Part shown: positions 39,418-52,474 of the stretch, in pieces
Layout of the letters: every line of letters starts with the position of its first letter
Numbering within the stretch: the first letter of the stretch is position 1
Origin: Nepenthes gracilis
Lineage: Eukaryota > Streptophyta > Magnoliopsida > Caryophyllales > Nepenthaceae
Reading direction: 5' to 3'
NCBI GenBank assembly: GCA_033239525.1
Contig: BSYO01000003.1
Location: 3,342,001-3,406,000 of the forward strand
DNA length: 64,000 nucleotides
Made by a program: the position numbers and the translations under genes
The notes under the pieces: generated by a model
What the model was told of the DNA's origin: nothing
Database searches by the model: none
What the model saw: the letters and a program-made list of their open reading frames with translations, nothing else

Positions 39418-40583
39418 CATATTTATTATATTGTCAACGAGGCATCAATTTGTTTGTGATGACAATAATAAAATGTTCCTAGGAAATAAACATTATATTT
39501 TTATGGGGTGCTTGAAATTAAAGAAATTTAAAATAAAATAGTTAGAAATAAAATAAAATAAAATATATTCTTTATTTTATTTAAATATTATAAAAATGTA
39601 TATCATAAAGAAAAAATTAGTGGAGGGGAGGGTTTAGGAGAGTCTAAAAAAAAAATAATAAGCTATGCCTTCCAGTAGGATGTAAAATTTTAATTTCACC
39701 TGATTCTTTTTTTCTTTCAATTTTTTTATAGTTTCTCTCTTATTTTTAAATAAAAACTTATTTTTTATAAAATATTAAATTTTTATACCTATTTTTATAT
39801 TATTTTTTCTTTTAACTTTTTTTTATTTTTTTTCATTTTTTATAAGTTTTAATTGGATGGTCCCACACTACTGAAACTTGTTGGGCGGTCTCTCAATTGG
39901 GCAGCAAAGACCGGGACCGGTACAGCTGGCGTATCTGTCTGTGAATAATATATGAAATAAAATTATATTATTTTATAGTATTAAAAATTAATACTAATTT
40001 TTGAAGATATACAGCACAATTTGTTATTTACAAATATCAAAATAATTATTTGTTTTGGTAATCAATTTATATGATAAAATACTGTAAGTTTTTCAATAGA
40101 TTATGCATATTTTTTTTGTACTATGAGATGACATAGGACTTTACAATTACCCCAAAAAAAAAAAAAAGAATTGGACTCAAAGTCATCGGGTGAGGAAAAA
40201 TAAAAATCTCAAAATAAAAATAAAAGTAAAAATATTTTATTTTTTCAATTTATTATTATATCATTTGGTTAAAATTTAGATAGAAATAATTATTTTATAG
40301 AAATATTTAGGATGAGAAAAATAGAAGATAATTAATACTAGCAACAGCATATGTTACCTAAAATTAATATTTTCAATCGGGCCACCATCAATTGCTTTAT
40401 TACCTAAGCTATCTGCTAGCACCACCATTGACAACCATGATGCTAATACTTATTTCTATACCAAACAATTATCCTTATTATACATTTAATAATATAATAC
40501 ATATCATTTTTTATATACTCTCTATTAGTATTTTATTTTATTTTCTATAATTTAATATCATGTTAGACTCGTCTATGATGATT

Positions 40584-40758
40584 GCGCTACAATGCAGCTG
40601 CCATATGACAGCCGTCAAATAAAAATCAACGGTACTCCTCGTTTGTTATTTAAAAAATAAAAATAAATTTAAATGAAATAATTAAGATGAGCTATTGAAT
40701 TTTTATCGAACGGTACTGTACTGTCGTATAGTATCGTACAATAGTCGCATTGTAACGT
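40584..40758. mobile_element. MITE-like sequence, ~175 bp
   Basis: GCGCTACAATGC at 40,584 is matched at 10 of 12 positions by the reverse complement of GCATTGTAACGT at 40,747. The interior is AT-rich and has no coding capacity, while the ends contain repeated short words (GGTACTGTACTGTCG..AGTATCGTAC). This fits a small non-autonomous DNA transposon. I could not define a target-site duplication, so the exact borders and the superfamily are uncertain. Confidence 0.35.
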
Positions 40759-43235
40759 CCCTCGAATCTCGTCAAACTTTAATAATTGTTAATGTTGTAT
40801 TTTAAGAAGCTCTCCATATGTTCTAATTTTCTAATATCTAATCATAATTTTGTTATAGATGGTACGTAATGATTTTTTTATAATATATCAGTTGATTCTT
40901 ATAAATCAAATAGAAAATAATTCTTGAATGAAATATTCAAATTTGTAGGTTTATAATATTACATCTTATGTCTTTTAGGTTAAAAAAAACAAAATCAAAG
41001 AAAGACTGACAGACTTACAAGCCAATTTTAAATGAGCATTTACTCCAAAGTGTTCTCGAACCGTATGCATTGAATTACTGCCTTCTCAACCTTTTTTAAA
41101 GGGGCTCTCAAATACATTTGTTGATATCTATTTTAATGGGTCCATTTGAGAAGCAATTTATTTTGAAAAAAAAATAATTGAACGATCTTGCAAAATAGAA
41201 TGACCATAGCTTCTACTTAAAGAAACATGTATGAATATATGATTGAGAGTATATTTATTTCACTTTTTGCATTAATAAGATAACTAAACTTTAATAAAAA
41301 TAAACAAAAAAATAAAACTTCAAAAATCCTCACCTCCAATGTATCCCACCTTAGTACATCTAGGGCTACGGTCATTAAAATTTTACTCTTAAAATTGAGA
41401 ATTAATTTATATAAGGATTGATATCAAATCCTTATTTGATTTGCAATGAAATAATATGATAATATGTAATATAAAATAATAATTATAATAAAAAAATATA
41501 AAATTTTATATGAAAAATCTTTTGAGAATAAAAAAAAACCAAATGATGATATGTCCGTAAAATATCTATTACATGAAGAAGCTGATTATAAAAATTTTTA
41601 ACAATATAATGATACAATATCTTATAGTAAATAACTTAAATAATAAATAGTATATGAGTAAATAAAAACAAAAAAACCTTTAAAAATATTCTTGTTAATA
41701 TTAAAAATAGCTTACTTAAGATTGACAAAAAATTAAATAAAATTTAAAACTCAAATGGAAGAGTAAATTTTTATCTTATTTATTTATTTTTTTCTTTTTT
41801 TCTCTCTATATAATTTGGGTGCACAACTACTATATGAGAAATCTTATGTGTTTATCCTAAATATAAGTTAGCTTTTATAATAGGGTTGTGGCACACGAGT
41901 GCTCAACGAGGCACGCTTGCTTTAAACATTAACACACAAGGGCTATATCAAGTATATATCAGAAGCAAATTCATTATTCAGCAACATGTGTTCTTCTCAG
42001 GTGTATTGATTTTGTTATTAGATGCATGTCAAGTGCAATCACTTCACTTGTTGAATATCTCTTTTATTTTTGCATAGAATAATCAAACTCTTTATATGTT
42101 TTTATATAGTTAACTAACAAATTAAAAAATATAGACATACATAAAAGATATGACATTTAAAAAAAAATAACTATTCCAACAATACATTTACACATTTAGA
42201 ACAGTTATTTTAATCCTATAATATATTTTAAAAATTAGACTACTTATCTATCACATGTAAATAAAGAATATCTACTTTGATATTTTGTATCTCCAAGCCA
42301 CAATAATGTTGAATCTCAACATTTAGTATGTATGAAGACAAGACTTATCAAAAGACAAATGTCACCCTTTCTATCCCATAATACGTAAAGTCACCTTCTA
42401 CTTGATATCACCTATCAAAGCCCCTCACTCCCACCACCCAATTGTCTTTCTCTAAACATTAGCCCCACTATGTTCTCTAGTTGTCCTAGTTGCCACCGCT
42501 AGTTGCCACCACGGTGTTGCAAGGAGGGTCACGGTGCATGAGCATGGAAACAAGGATGGGTCATGACCACTGAATGCGGCTAAGATCATCGATAAATGGT
42601 GGGTGACAACAATAATTATGGTATTGGAGGCAAGTGTAATGATAGGGTTGATGGTATGTTGGTGTCTCTTCACTTCTTTATATTCTGTTCTTTGTTGGTA
42701 TTTTCATTTTCAAACAAAAATAATTTTGGATTTTACTTAGAAAAAACACTTTTATATCCTATTTAATTTCACCCTTTTACCTAACTTTTTTAGAACAACT
42801 AAACTTATTTTCATCAAATTCATAAAATTTTGAACAATACTAGTAAAATGTGAATTTTAAAAATCTAATTTTGTATTCTGATTTCAGGAAACAAAACTTT
42901 CATCTATAAAAGGTGGAGTTAAATTTAATGTAAATATTATATTTTCCAAAATTAAATTAAATTGGGAACAACTTATATCATGGATGAATATAGTATAGAT
43001 TCGATTCAAAAACATATTTTCAACTTTTTTTTTATAAATGATATTCCAAAATTTTATTAATTTAATAAATATAAGTCCTATTTTTCAAAAAATTAAATGG
43101 GCAAACCGTAGCAACACCTTTTGTTCATTACATTCCAATTGTAGTTACCTTAGGGCTGTGTGCTTCACTCATCTCAAAAAATGCCAACAAAAAATTGTAA
43201 ATACCAATATTTTTTAATATTAATGATTAAATTAG

Positions 43236-44023
43236 TATTGAGTCATAGTCACTCTAATGTAGACCCATACCGGATTGATAGATCGTCTTATAAAATTGGG
43301 CGATAACACACACGGGTTATATTAAGAAGGAAATGTTCGCACACGCGGCAAAACGGTCGAAGGGCAACCAAATCGGAGCCGATGACGAAGGACGACCAAG
43401 CAGTGCCGAGACCAAAGGGGCGACTGACCAGATTGACAAAGACCAAGGTAACCGACTGGCCTCTTAATCTGAGAGGCAGTCGAGCTACCGAATTCAAAAG
43501 GTAACCGAACTGTTGAGTTTAAAGAACAACCGAACTGCTTATACCGAAACATGACAGATTGTCAGTCACAGTAACCCACAATAAAAAAGAATGTGAAACT
43601 CCCTTTTTTTCTTTTAGGGTCTATAAAAAGGTGTGCTATTGAGAAAGAATAATGACTTGAAAAAAATGAAGAGATCAGTGAGTATCGCTAGTAAGAGAAA
43701 AGTAAAGAAAATAAAAAAAAAGAGAAAAGTAGAATTTTTTTACTCTGGATATTTCTTCTGCACTCACTGCTATTCGAATTCATTTGATACAAAGAGTTGA
43801 GTTCATATATTTGAGATTTATGTAACTGATTTTATATTATAAAAATTTATAGACGTATAATATTGTGATTTTTTTCTCTTATTTAAAACACAATTTTTCA
43901 TATAAAATTATTTGTATCTTATCTCTATATTTTATAATTATTATTTATCCGCTATGTATTATTGTCGTTGCCGTTTAATATTTTCCTTTCATTCATCTAT
44001 GTCAATGGCAGTATATTCCAACA
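43236..44023 (+). mobile_element. Solo LTR, Ty1/copia type, with perfect ATTAG target duplication
   Basis: The element is 788 bp and is flanked on both sides by ATTAG (43,231-43,235 and 44,024-44,028). Its start, TATTGAG, is a decayed form of TGTTGGG, and it ends TTCCAACA. A TATAAAA box sits at 43,622 in the sense orientation. It aligns along its length with the reverse complement of 51,792-52,469. For example, TAAAATTATTTGTATCTT near the 3' end and the GC-richer first third are shared. Gag and pol are absent, so it is the product of LTR-LTR recombination. The 73- and 76-codon frames on its minus strand are not genes. Confidence 0.88.
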
Positions 44024-45739
44024 ATTAGAACATTCACTAAATATAATAAAATTATGTTAAAAAAATATCATTTTTAATGTTCTGAAGATACCGTCTAATG
44101 ATGCAGCATATAAATCACATACAAATATAATAGTTTATAAACCCTATTAAGTAGAAGATATAGTATACGTATCCCAAAATATTTAAACCCTCCCCTCCTT
44201 GTAGGGCCCCACCCACGACCAACTCGTTGTTTAGTTTTTTCTTTTTTTCCCAATTTTTCTCTTTCTTTTTTAAACACATTCTCGATTAGCAGTGAGATTA
44301 GCTAAGGTTGAAATATATATATATATATATTTATTTTTAATCTATTGCTATGAGTAGTTTCATTTTAAGAAAATTTAATTCTTAAATATATTTATTAAAT
44401 CATTTATTTATAAATAAATTGATATTATTAAAAAATATAATTATTTTATGTTTGGAAATAAAAATTTGGAGTCAATTTAAAATTGACTCAGTTGAAAAAA
44501 AAATGTAATGCAATAGATAAAAAGAAAAAGTTGGGACAGCTCCTCGGAACCCTTTCTCGACTTTTGACTTGAATGGGCGGTGGAAGCTATGTGACATGCT
44601 TATTCTAACATGCAAAGTTAAACAAAGATATATAATTAAATAATTTTAAAAAATATATTATGTTTGGAAATAAAAATTATAAAAATTCAAACCATTATAA
44701 AAAATTATGAAATTATTTAATTATATTTTTAAAGTAGAATTTCATAGTTTTTTTTATTCAAAATTCAAAAAATAAAAATAAAAAAATTATGGCAACTTTA
44801 AATAAATTTCACGAGTCCCAAAGATTAAAAGAACACATTTTGATAATATTATATCACACAAATTAATAAAATAAAATTTACATATTTCTATACGCTATAA
44901 TAGTTATTTTAATAAGTTTTATTTGAACTCAAATTTTTTGGCGAGAAAAAACACCAATTAAATTACTTATCCAGAGTAAAAAAAATCCAATCAAATAAAA
45001 TGATAAAGTAGTGGGCTTTGTATAAAAGAGGCTATAAATCAAAGTCAGATCATATTTGTTCAGAACTAAATTTGTGGCCATGGGCATATTGCCCAACTAT
45101 ATATTTATTACTTTGATATATAAATAAAAAAATAAATGTAAGAGAAGTAAGAATTTTGATCCACATATAATAGCAAGCCTTCATATTGTTTTTCATCAAT
45201 ACATCTATGTTTTTTTTTTCTCCATAAAATAATCACAATGACCAAAGGGCAATTTTGGTATTTGGGAAAATTACAATGGATTTTTTTTTTTTTTTTTGGT
45301 TTGCAATTATCACAGAGGAGGTAGATGGAGCTGATTAATGCTTAACATAATAATATACATCAAATACATCATATCAGCCGCTCAGTACCATCCTTTGCCG
45401 TCTGTTTTTAAATATTTTTAAATAATATAATATTTTATAATTAATTTATATTGATATATTTTATAAAAATAGATAAATAAATAAATATTATATAATTTTT
45501 GAAAAGGAATATAAATAAATTTAATATATATAACTTATGTGGAAATCTTTTGAGATAAGCTTTAAATGGACTCCATCAACATTTACTTCATTTTTTATTA
45601 TTTGCAATATTCTTTTCTTTCGTGGGAAGGGGCGTACGATGTTGCGTATAAACCAGTGGTCGACTTAAATAATCGACGAGTGTACAGTTCAGTGGGAAAA
45701 AAAATGCAGTGGCAATGATGAGAGTGGGCGCAGGATAAG
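44024..45739. other. AT-rich intergenic DNA upstream of the NPH3-family gene
   Basis: This stretch is dominated by A/T and contains a short AT run at 44,316-44,332. No gene is seen. The part nearest 45,740 is the likely distal promoter of the gene starting near 45,800. Confidence 0.5.
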
Positions 45740-45745
45740 CACGTG
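45740..45745 (+). promoter_or_regulatory. G-box CACGTG upstream of the NPH3-family gene
   Basis: A palindromic CACGTG lies roughly 60-100 bp before the CT-rich leader of the gene. G-boxes bind bZIP and bHLH factors, including PIFs and HY5, and would fit light or hormone control. This is a positional inference only; the transcription start is not mapped. Confidence 0.4.
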
Positions 45746-45799
45746 GAAATGACCTTTGTCATTGCACGCTGTCAAATGGACTCATTAAACTCCCCCGTT

Positions 45800-46583
45800 C
45801 TCTCTCTATCCCCCCCCCCTCTCTCTTTCTCACTCTGTCTCTGCTCAATCTTAGCGAAGATCGTCCCTGTCTTTTTCCTCCAAATTTTCAGGTCGGTATT
45901 TCTCGAGAATTAATATGGGGTTCCGTTCATCTGTTAAAGTTTACATTCTTGTCATCTGTTATATTATATGGGTTTTTCCTTTTTTATACATTTTTTTTTC
46001 TGAAAACTTATTTGTTTATTTCTTTTTCTGAGGTGGGGGGTGGTTGAAGGCTTAAATTGTTGCGTATTGCATGGGTGTATACTTTCTAGAAGGTTTTTTT
46101 ACTATGAATTTTTCTTTTTTTTTTTGGGGGTTTAAGGAGGGGGTGAGCTGTTGAACTTGCTGGTATAGCAGTAGTTTTGATTCGGAATTTGCACGTCCAA
46201 ATCAATGGGACTTAGAATTTGACTGAAATGACATAATTTTGAGTGTGTTTTGATATTCTAGGTTTTTGTCATTTTGACCTTTTTCTGTTTTAAACTCGCG
46301 TTTTTTGCCTTCTTAGGCTCACATACAACAAAAACTCGCAGCCAAAGAGCTGTGTGTTCCTTTTTCCGGGGATTCTCTCTCACTTGTTGATATAAAGGAA
46401 CGGAGTGCAAAACTCAACAACTCCATTAGGGTGGAGACTTACTCGAAGTGTCTATTGTTGTGCTAAAAGATGGAGCTCTATCTGTTTATAAAGCTCAGCT
46501 GCTGTAATTTCCATATGCTCTCTTGTGTTTGATAAATTGCTTTACTGAGAGAAAAGAGTGGGAGAAGAAAAGGGGTTGAAGCC
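45800..46583 (+). other. Likely 5' leader of the NPH3-family gene with an intron
   Basis: CT-rich and C-homopolymer leader-like DNA at 45,800-45,891 ends in TTTTCAG followed by GTCGGT, a possible donor at 45,892. A pyrimidine-rich acceptor, TTTTGCCTTCTTAG, ends at 46,316. The remaining leader, 46,317-46,583, runs to the ATG. The intron (about 425 bp) is inferred from splice signals alone, and the donor is not strong. Confidence 0.4.
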
Positions 46584-49110
46584 ATGAAGTTCATGAAACT
46601 GGGATCCAAGCTTGACACTTTCTATACGGCTGAAGCTTTCAGGTAAGGAGACTTCACTGAACATCGCAGCTTCCTTTGCCAAGCATATTACTACTGGTAA
46701 TAGAAGTCTTGATTTTGTTACATGTCAGCAGGTTAGTTTCGTCGGAAGTGTCTAGTGATCTCTTAATTCAAGTGAAAGGATGTAGATATTTGCTTCACAA
46801 GGTAAAAGCTCCGAACTATCCCCCTGCTAGTTCCCTTTTTTTTTTTTTTGTCTTTTTTGTGGGCTGTGTGCAAATTGAATTTTGCTTGCGCTCATTTTTC
46901 TGGGTTTTAAGTAATTTGGATGTTTTTAATTCATGTCAACACAGTTTCCTCTACTCCCAAAATGCTTGCGCCTCCAGAAATTATGTGCCGAATCTCCAGA
47001 TTCCTCACAGCACCAAATTATCCAGCTCCCTGATTTCCCTGGTGGACTCGAGGCATTTGAACTGTGTGCCAAATTTTGCTATGGCATAGCAATCACTATC
47101 AGTGCACACAACATAGTCGCTACTCGTTGTGCCGCTGAGTATCTTCAGATGACAGAGGACGCAGAGAAAGGGAACTTGATTTACAAGCTTGAAGTCTTCT
47201 TCAGTTCTTGCATCCTTCATGGATGGAAGGATTCAATTGTAACTTTACAAAGCACCAAAGGGTTTCCTGTCTGGTCAGAAGATCTTGGAATTACCAGCAG
47301 ATGCATCGAGGCCATAGCTTCAAGGGTCATGACCCACCCTTCAAAGGTGAGCTTATCTCATAGTCAGTCCCGAAGAGGTAGAGATGAAATTTCATGTAAC
47401 GGGACCGAGAGTCAGAGACATAAAAGTTCGAGTAAAGGATGGTGGGCTGAAGATATTGCAGAATTGAGTATCGATCTTTACTGGAGAACAATGATCGCAA
47501 TTAAGTCTGGTGGAAAGGTTCCGTCGGCTCTTGTTGGTGAGTCGTTGCAAATTTATGCTTCTCGGTGGTTTCCAAGTAAAGATGGAAGTGGTAATAAATC
47601 AGTTGCTTGTGAGACAGATTCATACACTGATGGTGACAGAGCTTCCAAGCATCGGTTGTTGTTAGAATCGATAGTTGGCTTACTCCCAGCTGAGAAAGGA
47701 GCTGTTCCTTGTAGTTTTTTGCTTAAACTTTTAAAGGCGGCAAACAAACTAAATGCTTCTGCATCATCAAAGATGGAATTGGCCAGACGGGTGGGAATCC
47801 AATTAGAAGACGCGAGTGTCAAAGATCTGTTGATCCCATCTTCGTCGAATGCAAATAATTTCACCCAATATGATGTTGATATTGTCATGGTCATTCTGGA
47901 GCAGTTCATGGCTCAGGGACAGAGCCCCCCGACAAGCCCTCCAAGAGTTAAGGGGAGATTTGAGAGGAGGCGGTCTAGATCAGCAGAAAACATTGATTTG
48001 GAGTTTCAGGAGAGCAGGAGATCTTCATCTGCATCACATAGCGCGAAACTCAAAGTAGCGAAGCTCGTGGATGGGTATCTGCAGGAGATTGCGCGAGTTC
48101 CGAGCTTGCCCCTTTCTAAGATGATTGCTATCGCAGAATCAATACCGGAGTTTGCTAGGGTTGATCACGATGATCTTTACAAAGCAATCGATATTTATTT
48201 GAAGGTTTGTATTATCATCATTCCATGATCCTCTAGATCGTTTTGATCAGAAATTGCATTCTATTTCAGCTCTTTTTTATGGTTGAAATTTTCATCATTC
48301 TAGGTGGTACGTTCAAAATTGACTAGATCAATTTAGAAGTCTTCTACCCAACTTGCAATTTGTTTTCCAGTTCACAAGTAGTGATTTGTAGTTCTCCTGG
48401 TCAAGTTACTAGCACCAATTGTTGAAATTCTGTAATAATTTGGTCACCTACTTAGCTTGGCTGTAGTGGATTTTGGTCTTGCTGCTCTTGCAACTCTGGC
48501 AGCTTTCAACTGTTGAAGTCTCTTCCATGGATACCTAAATTTGTGTTGTTGAAGTAGTACTGTTAGGGGAAACACCGTGGAAATGATATTAAATTTCTTA
48601 TCCTTGAATATCCAGACACATCCAGAGCTCAGCAAGAGTGAAAGGAAACGCCTGTGCCAAATCTTGGACTGCAAGAAGTTATCTATGGAAGCCTGCATGC
48701 ATGCTGCACAGAACGAACTTCTCCCGCTAAGGGTGGTGGTTCAAGTCCTCTTCTTTGAGCATGCTAGGGCCGGTATGGCCACTGGCAAAGTGTCTGATCT
48801 GCCTCACAACATCAAGGCCATACTCGCCACCCATGACGATGAGTTAAGGTCCGCGGCACCATTAAGCACCGCAGCCACAAATCCTGCAGAAGATCAATGG
48901 AGCATCTCAGGCCTTAAATCTCCAAAATCAAAGCTTTCCACTCTAAAAATGAAGTTGGCAGAAGATGAAATGGATGAAAATGACGTGCACTCGGATGCTA
49001 TTGTGCAAGCCTCGAAGCTCAAGGCTTTCTCCTCATTTCCTACTCGGCCCAAAAGGATGTTCAGTAAGTTGTTGTCCAGTATTAGTAGAAGCGCAAGCGA
49101 AAAGAACTAA
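46584..49110 (+). CDS. BTB/POZ-NPH3 (NRL family) protein, At1g67900-like, four coding exons
   Basis: The coding exons are 46,584-46,642, 46,732-46,801, 46,945-48,204 and 48,616-49,110. All introns are GT-AG and join in frame to 627 residues plus TAA. The chosen ATG gives [20 protein letters not shown], the usual start of this family. A plant-type BTB/POZ fold covers about residues 25-105 ([21 protein letters not shown]). The NPH3 domain follows at about 190-460 ([52 protein letters not shown] with the family's conserved tyrosine), then [20 protein letters not shown]. The tail is serine/basic (ISRSASEKN). NRL proteins are plant-specific adaptors, probably for CUL3 ubiquitin ligases, some acting in phototropin signalling or PIN auxin-transporter control at the plasma membrane. 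From memory, the closest relative is Arabidopsis At1g67900, whose precise role is not well established. No break is seen, and the gene appears functional. Confidence 0.95.
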
Positions 49111-49222
49111 TTATAATTATCACTTTACTCTTATGAAATATGGTTATTTTCCTGCCCCCATTTTGAACATCTCTGGTAAGATTTAGGTAAAAAATTTGTG
49201 AATTGTTTGTGCAACTTCTTCT

Positions 49223-49228
49223 AATAAA
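49223..49228 (+). terminator. Possible polyadenylation signal AATAAA
   Basis: AATAAA lies 113 bp after the stop codon of the NPH3-family gene in T-rich DNA, a plausible near-upstream element for cleavage. Plant poly(A) signals are loose, so alternatives further downstream are possible. Confidence 0.4.
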
Positions 49229-49239
49229 ATGCAGTATCT

Positions 49240-51786
49240 TCAAACTTTTGAGTGCAAAATTTCTCAAGGGGTCTAAATTTGTTGATGCTAGAATAGAATT
49301 GATGGTTGTAAATGACTATCTTGTGGGACCCGGGTGGTTGTATTATGTTGAAAATCCTTTCACAGATCCTGTCCCTTCTCTCCTTTTGCAGCAAAGTGGA
49401 TCCTCACCTGTCCCATTCCAAGCCATTTTTTAGTTCAGCTTCTCATTGTTGACCATTCTACTGATTGCTCCGAGCATCGCTTACCTCCAAGTAGCTGTTT
49501 TTCAAACTAAATTTGAGCTTTCACTCAATCATACTTCTGGATTTGGTCTTTTTTTTTTTCTTTTCCCTGTTTTGGAATTAGAAATTTCTCATGGATAAAG
49601 ATTTGCTGTACAGCAGTGCCAGTGGTGTTCAATGGGTCATGCCTGATGTGGTACGAGACAAATACTTCTCAGCCTAGCACGTCATGTGGCTTGTATGTGT
49701 CGGGCTCGGCATACCTTTTAGATCATGATGTGCTAGGTATGGTCTTAATATAAACAAATAAAAAATATTTTAAAAAACAAAATTATATAAAATATTATGA
49801 AAAATACATCATATTTTATTTACCTTATTCAATATTTTTAATGTTATTATTTATAAATGTATAAAAAATATATATAATAATAATTTATTTATTTTTATGT
49901 TTTTTTATATTTTTACTACCACCATTTTTAGAATCATCATTTTTATTAGAATTTAAAATGTTTGAATTTCTGATATGATCTTTTATGTCAAATTAATTCT
50001 TTAAAAGGAAGTACATTTGTATTGTCTTCGGCGTTATCTCACTTTTTTTTCTTCAATTACTCAACTCCTGACGCTAAATACTGACCCTATTAATATTTTA
50101 CTTGTTGATGGAGCTAAGAGATCCTACATAATTGATGTGTGCAAAAATGCTTATTAGCGTTCAACTAATCTGAAATCTTGAATTCTAATTTACTACTTGT
50201 AGAGTTAGATAATGTTTTATTTTTATTAACCAGTTGTGTTCTATATCAAGTTTATGCCAAAAAAAGTAAATCTTTTTAACTATTACTTTGCTATTACTTG
50301 CTTCTTCAACTGAAATGGGCGATTTAAGTATTGACTATGGTATATACAATTTGTAAATTGAATACAATAATTGTGATGGACTGAGGTCTTTATTTTTTTG
50401 TACTATAAGTCATCTCTATATTGGTATAAAATTATTTAAGATAGATATACACAATTTATGTAATGGTTTATAATTATGACGAAATAAGCTAGTATTAGAG
50501 GATCTCTTTAATATTTTAAAAATTTACAGAAAAATATTGTTGAATAGAATATTAGTGGACTATACTATTTTTAAGAATTTCAACATTTACTTTAAATTAT
50601 TTTTTAAAAAAATTATTTATCTCTATGAAGAAAATTATAAGTATCCTGATAAAGTATGAAGTTGTCTATAAATGGTAACAATTAGTTCAATAGTAGATTT
50701 TGAAGAATATAATGGATACTTGTAAATTTATTATTAATAAATAAAATATTTCTAAAAAAAATTTAATTATTATATTTTTGTTGTAAAATATGGTTAAAAT
50801 AAAATAAAAATAATATGCGATTTTTAGTATTTGATAAGTCGAGTTTCATCATGTTGAGAATTCGATTTTTATCTTTTCATAGTTAAATGTATCTGTCCGT
50901 ATAACATTTCGAATTACTACTTCTAAAAAGAAGATATTTTGAAAATAAAATAATAATATTTATTTTTTTTATAAAAAAGTAAATTATAAAAAAATTTTCA
51001 TATAAAAATCAATAATATGATATCTACATTTTATATAGAATAATATACCATTTAAAATTAAAAAAAATAATTTAAATAGAAAAATAGTAAAAATATTATT
51101 TAAAATATTATTAAAAGTAATAGAAAAAATTTTATTAAATATTCTAAATTTATTTAAAATAAATTTGCTTATTTTAAAAATTATGAAAGTAATATATGGG
51201 TGTTCAGAAACTTTAAAAATAATATTTTTTAAAAATATTAATTTTTAAAAATCTAATGTGTTGGTAATACAAATATAAATTAAATTATTACGTAATAATT
51301 ATATATTAATAGTTAAAAAATATGAGATTTTACCGGTATTAATTTTAAAATTAATTTTTATTTATATTATAAAAAGGAGAAATCGTTTCACCTTTAATAA
51401 TATATTGAGACATTTTTATATACTAGGGTCATAAGTACTTGTGCATATATTTTTTAAACTTATAATTTTTTACCACGAGAAAAGAAATTTTTGAGTAAAT
51501 TATATATTCTATCAATTATATTTTATCAATTCTATTCAATTTAGCCTCTATTCGTATTAAGAAATTTTTAACCCCACACCACCTGAAATGTTAGCTCAAT
51601 TTGATTTAAAGATAATTTCTCTCGCATTTTTTCACTCATTGCTTTAAGTGTTCAATATTTTTGAAACTTTCATAAATATAATATTTTTATATGTTTTATA
51701 AATAGTCTATTTCTGATAATTAATTAATTTAATTTTAAAAATTATTATAGAACATTTTCTAAGGGTAGCCAAAATTAAAAGTAGTT
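49240..51786. other. AT-rich intergenic DNA downstream of the NPH3-family gene
   Basis: No gene is supported. A short inverted repeat is present at 49,673-49,737: CCTAGCACGTCATG is matched by CATGATGTGCTAGG at 13 of 14 positions, with a 37-base loop. From about 49,750 onward the DNA is very A/T-rich. Confidence 0.6.
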
Positions 51787-51791
51787 TTACC

Positions 51792-52469
51792 TGTTGGGGT
51801 TTGCTGACAACTTGAAAGAATCGAGAAAAAAGATTAACGATAACGACATACAATAGACAAATAACAATCATAAAATAAAGAGAAAAGATACAAATAATTT
51901 TTATGTAAAAGCCTTTTTTTGAATAAAAGAAAAAAATCATGGAATGAAGCGTCCAAAAAATCTCCATTATATAAAATTGGTTATACAAACCCTAAAAGTA
52001 TAAAACAAAAGCTCGACGCCTTGGATCGGATAAATCCGAGTAACAGTGACGGTAAGATGAATCTCCTTCTTCTCACTTTTCTCTCACTTTTCTCTTTTTC
52101 TCACTGATGACACTTTCTGATCTGATTTTACAAAGTGATATTTTTTGCTCTTCTAACCCTAAAACGCATTGACGCGTTTTATAATGGTGGGCTATGCCCG
52201 GACACTTCTAAACTTGACGCCTGAGTGCCCTTCGGCATCACCGCCCAATTTCTCCTCAATCTCAACACCCAGTTGCTCCTTGAACTCGACAGTCGATTGC
52301 CCCTCAGCATCGGTGCTTGTGCTTGAGCACGAATACCCTCGGCCGCTCGCTGTATATACGAACACTGCAATCATCTGTCTCAATATAAAACTTGTGTGTG
52401 TTCGATCGAATCTCCGAATGGTCTAACTATCGAGTATGGACCCACGTAAAAGTGACCTATAGCCCAACA
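51792..52469 (-). mobile_element. Solo LTR, Ty1/copia type, with perfect TTACC target duplication
   Basis: A 678-bp sequence beginning TGTTGGGG and ending AGCCCAACA is flanked by TTACC on both sides (51,787-51,791 and 52,470-52,474). The orientation is minus: a TATAAAA box reads on the minus strand at 52,177-52,183, and the alignment with the plus-strand solo LTR at 43,236 is to its reverse complement. No gag or pol remains. A small perfect inverted repeat (AAAACGC / GCGTTTT, 52,161-52,180) overlaps the TATA region. The intact termini suggest it is younger than its relative at 43.2 kb. Confidence 0.9.
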
Positions 52470-52474
52470 TTACC

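Larger units (their letters stand above)
36546..43230. other. Very AT-rich intergenic DNA with microsatellites
   Basis: This is mostly A/T homopolymer and TA-rich DNA, including TA runs near 37,581-37,606 and 39,383-39,415. Short frames at 37,463, 38,355 and 41,886 are not supported. Two items in it are listed separately: an exon-like piece at 37,794 and a MITE-like sequence at 40,584. Confidence 0.6.

Noticed and set aside
42452..42673. 73-codon minus-strand ORF
   Set aside because: Repetitive His/Thr-rich composition and no recognisable motif or context.
46676..47089. 137-codon frame overlapping the start of the NPH3-family gene
   Set aside because: It reads through the first and second introns and uses the wrong frame for exon 3. 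The spliced model gives a far better match to the family.
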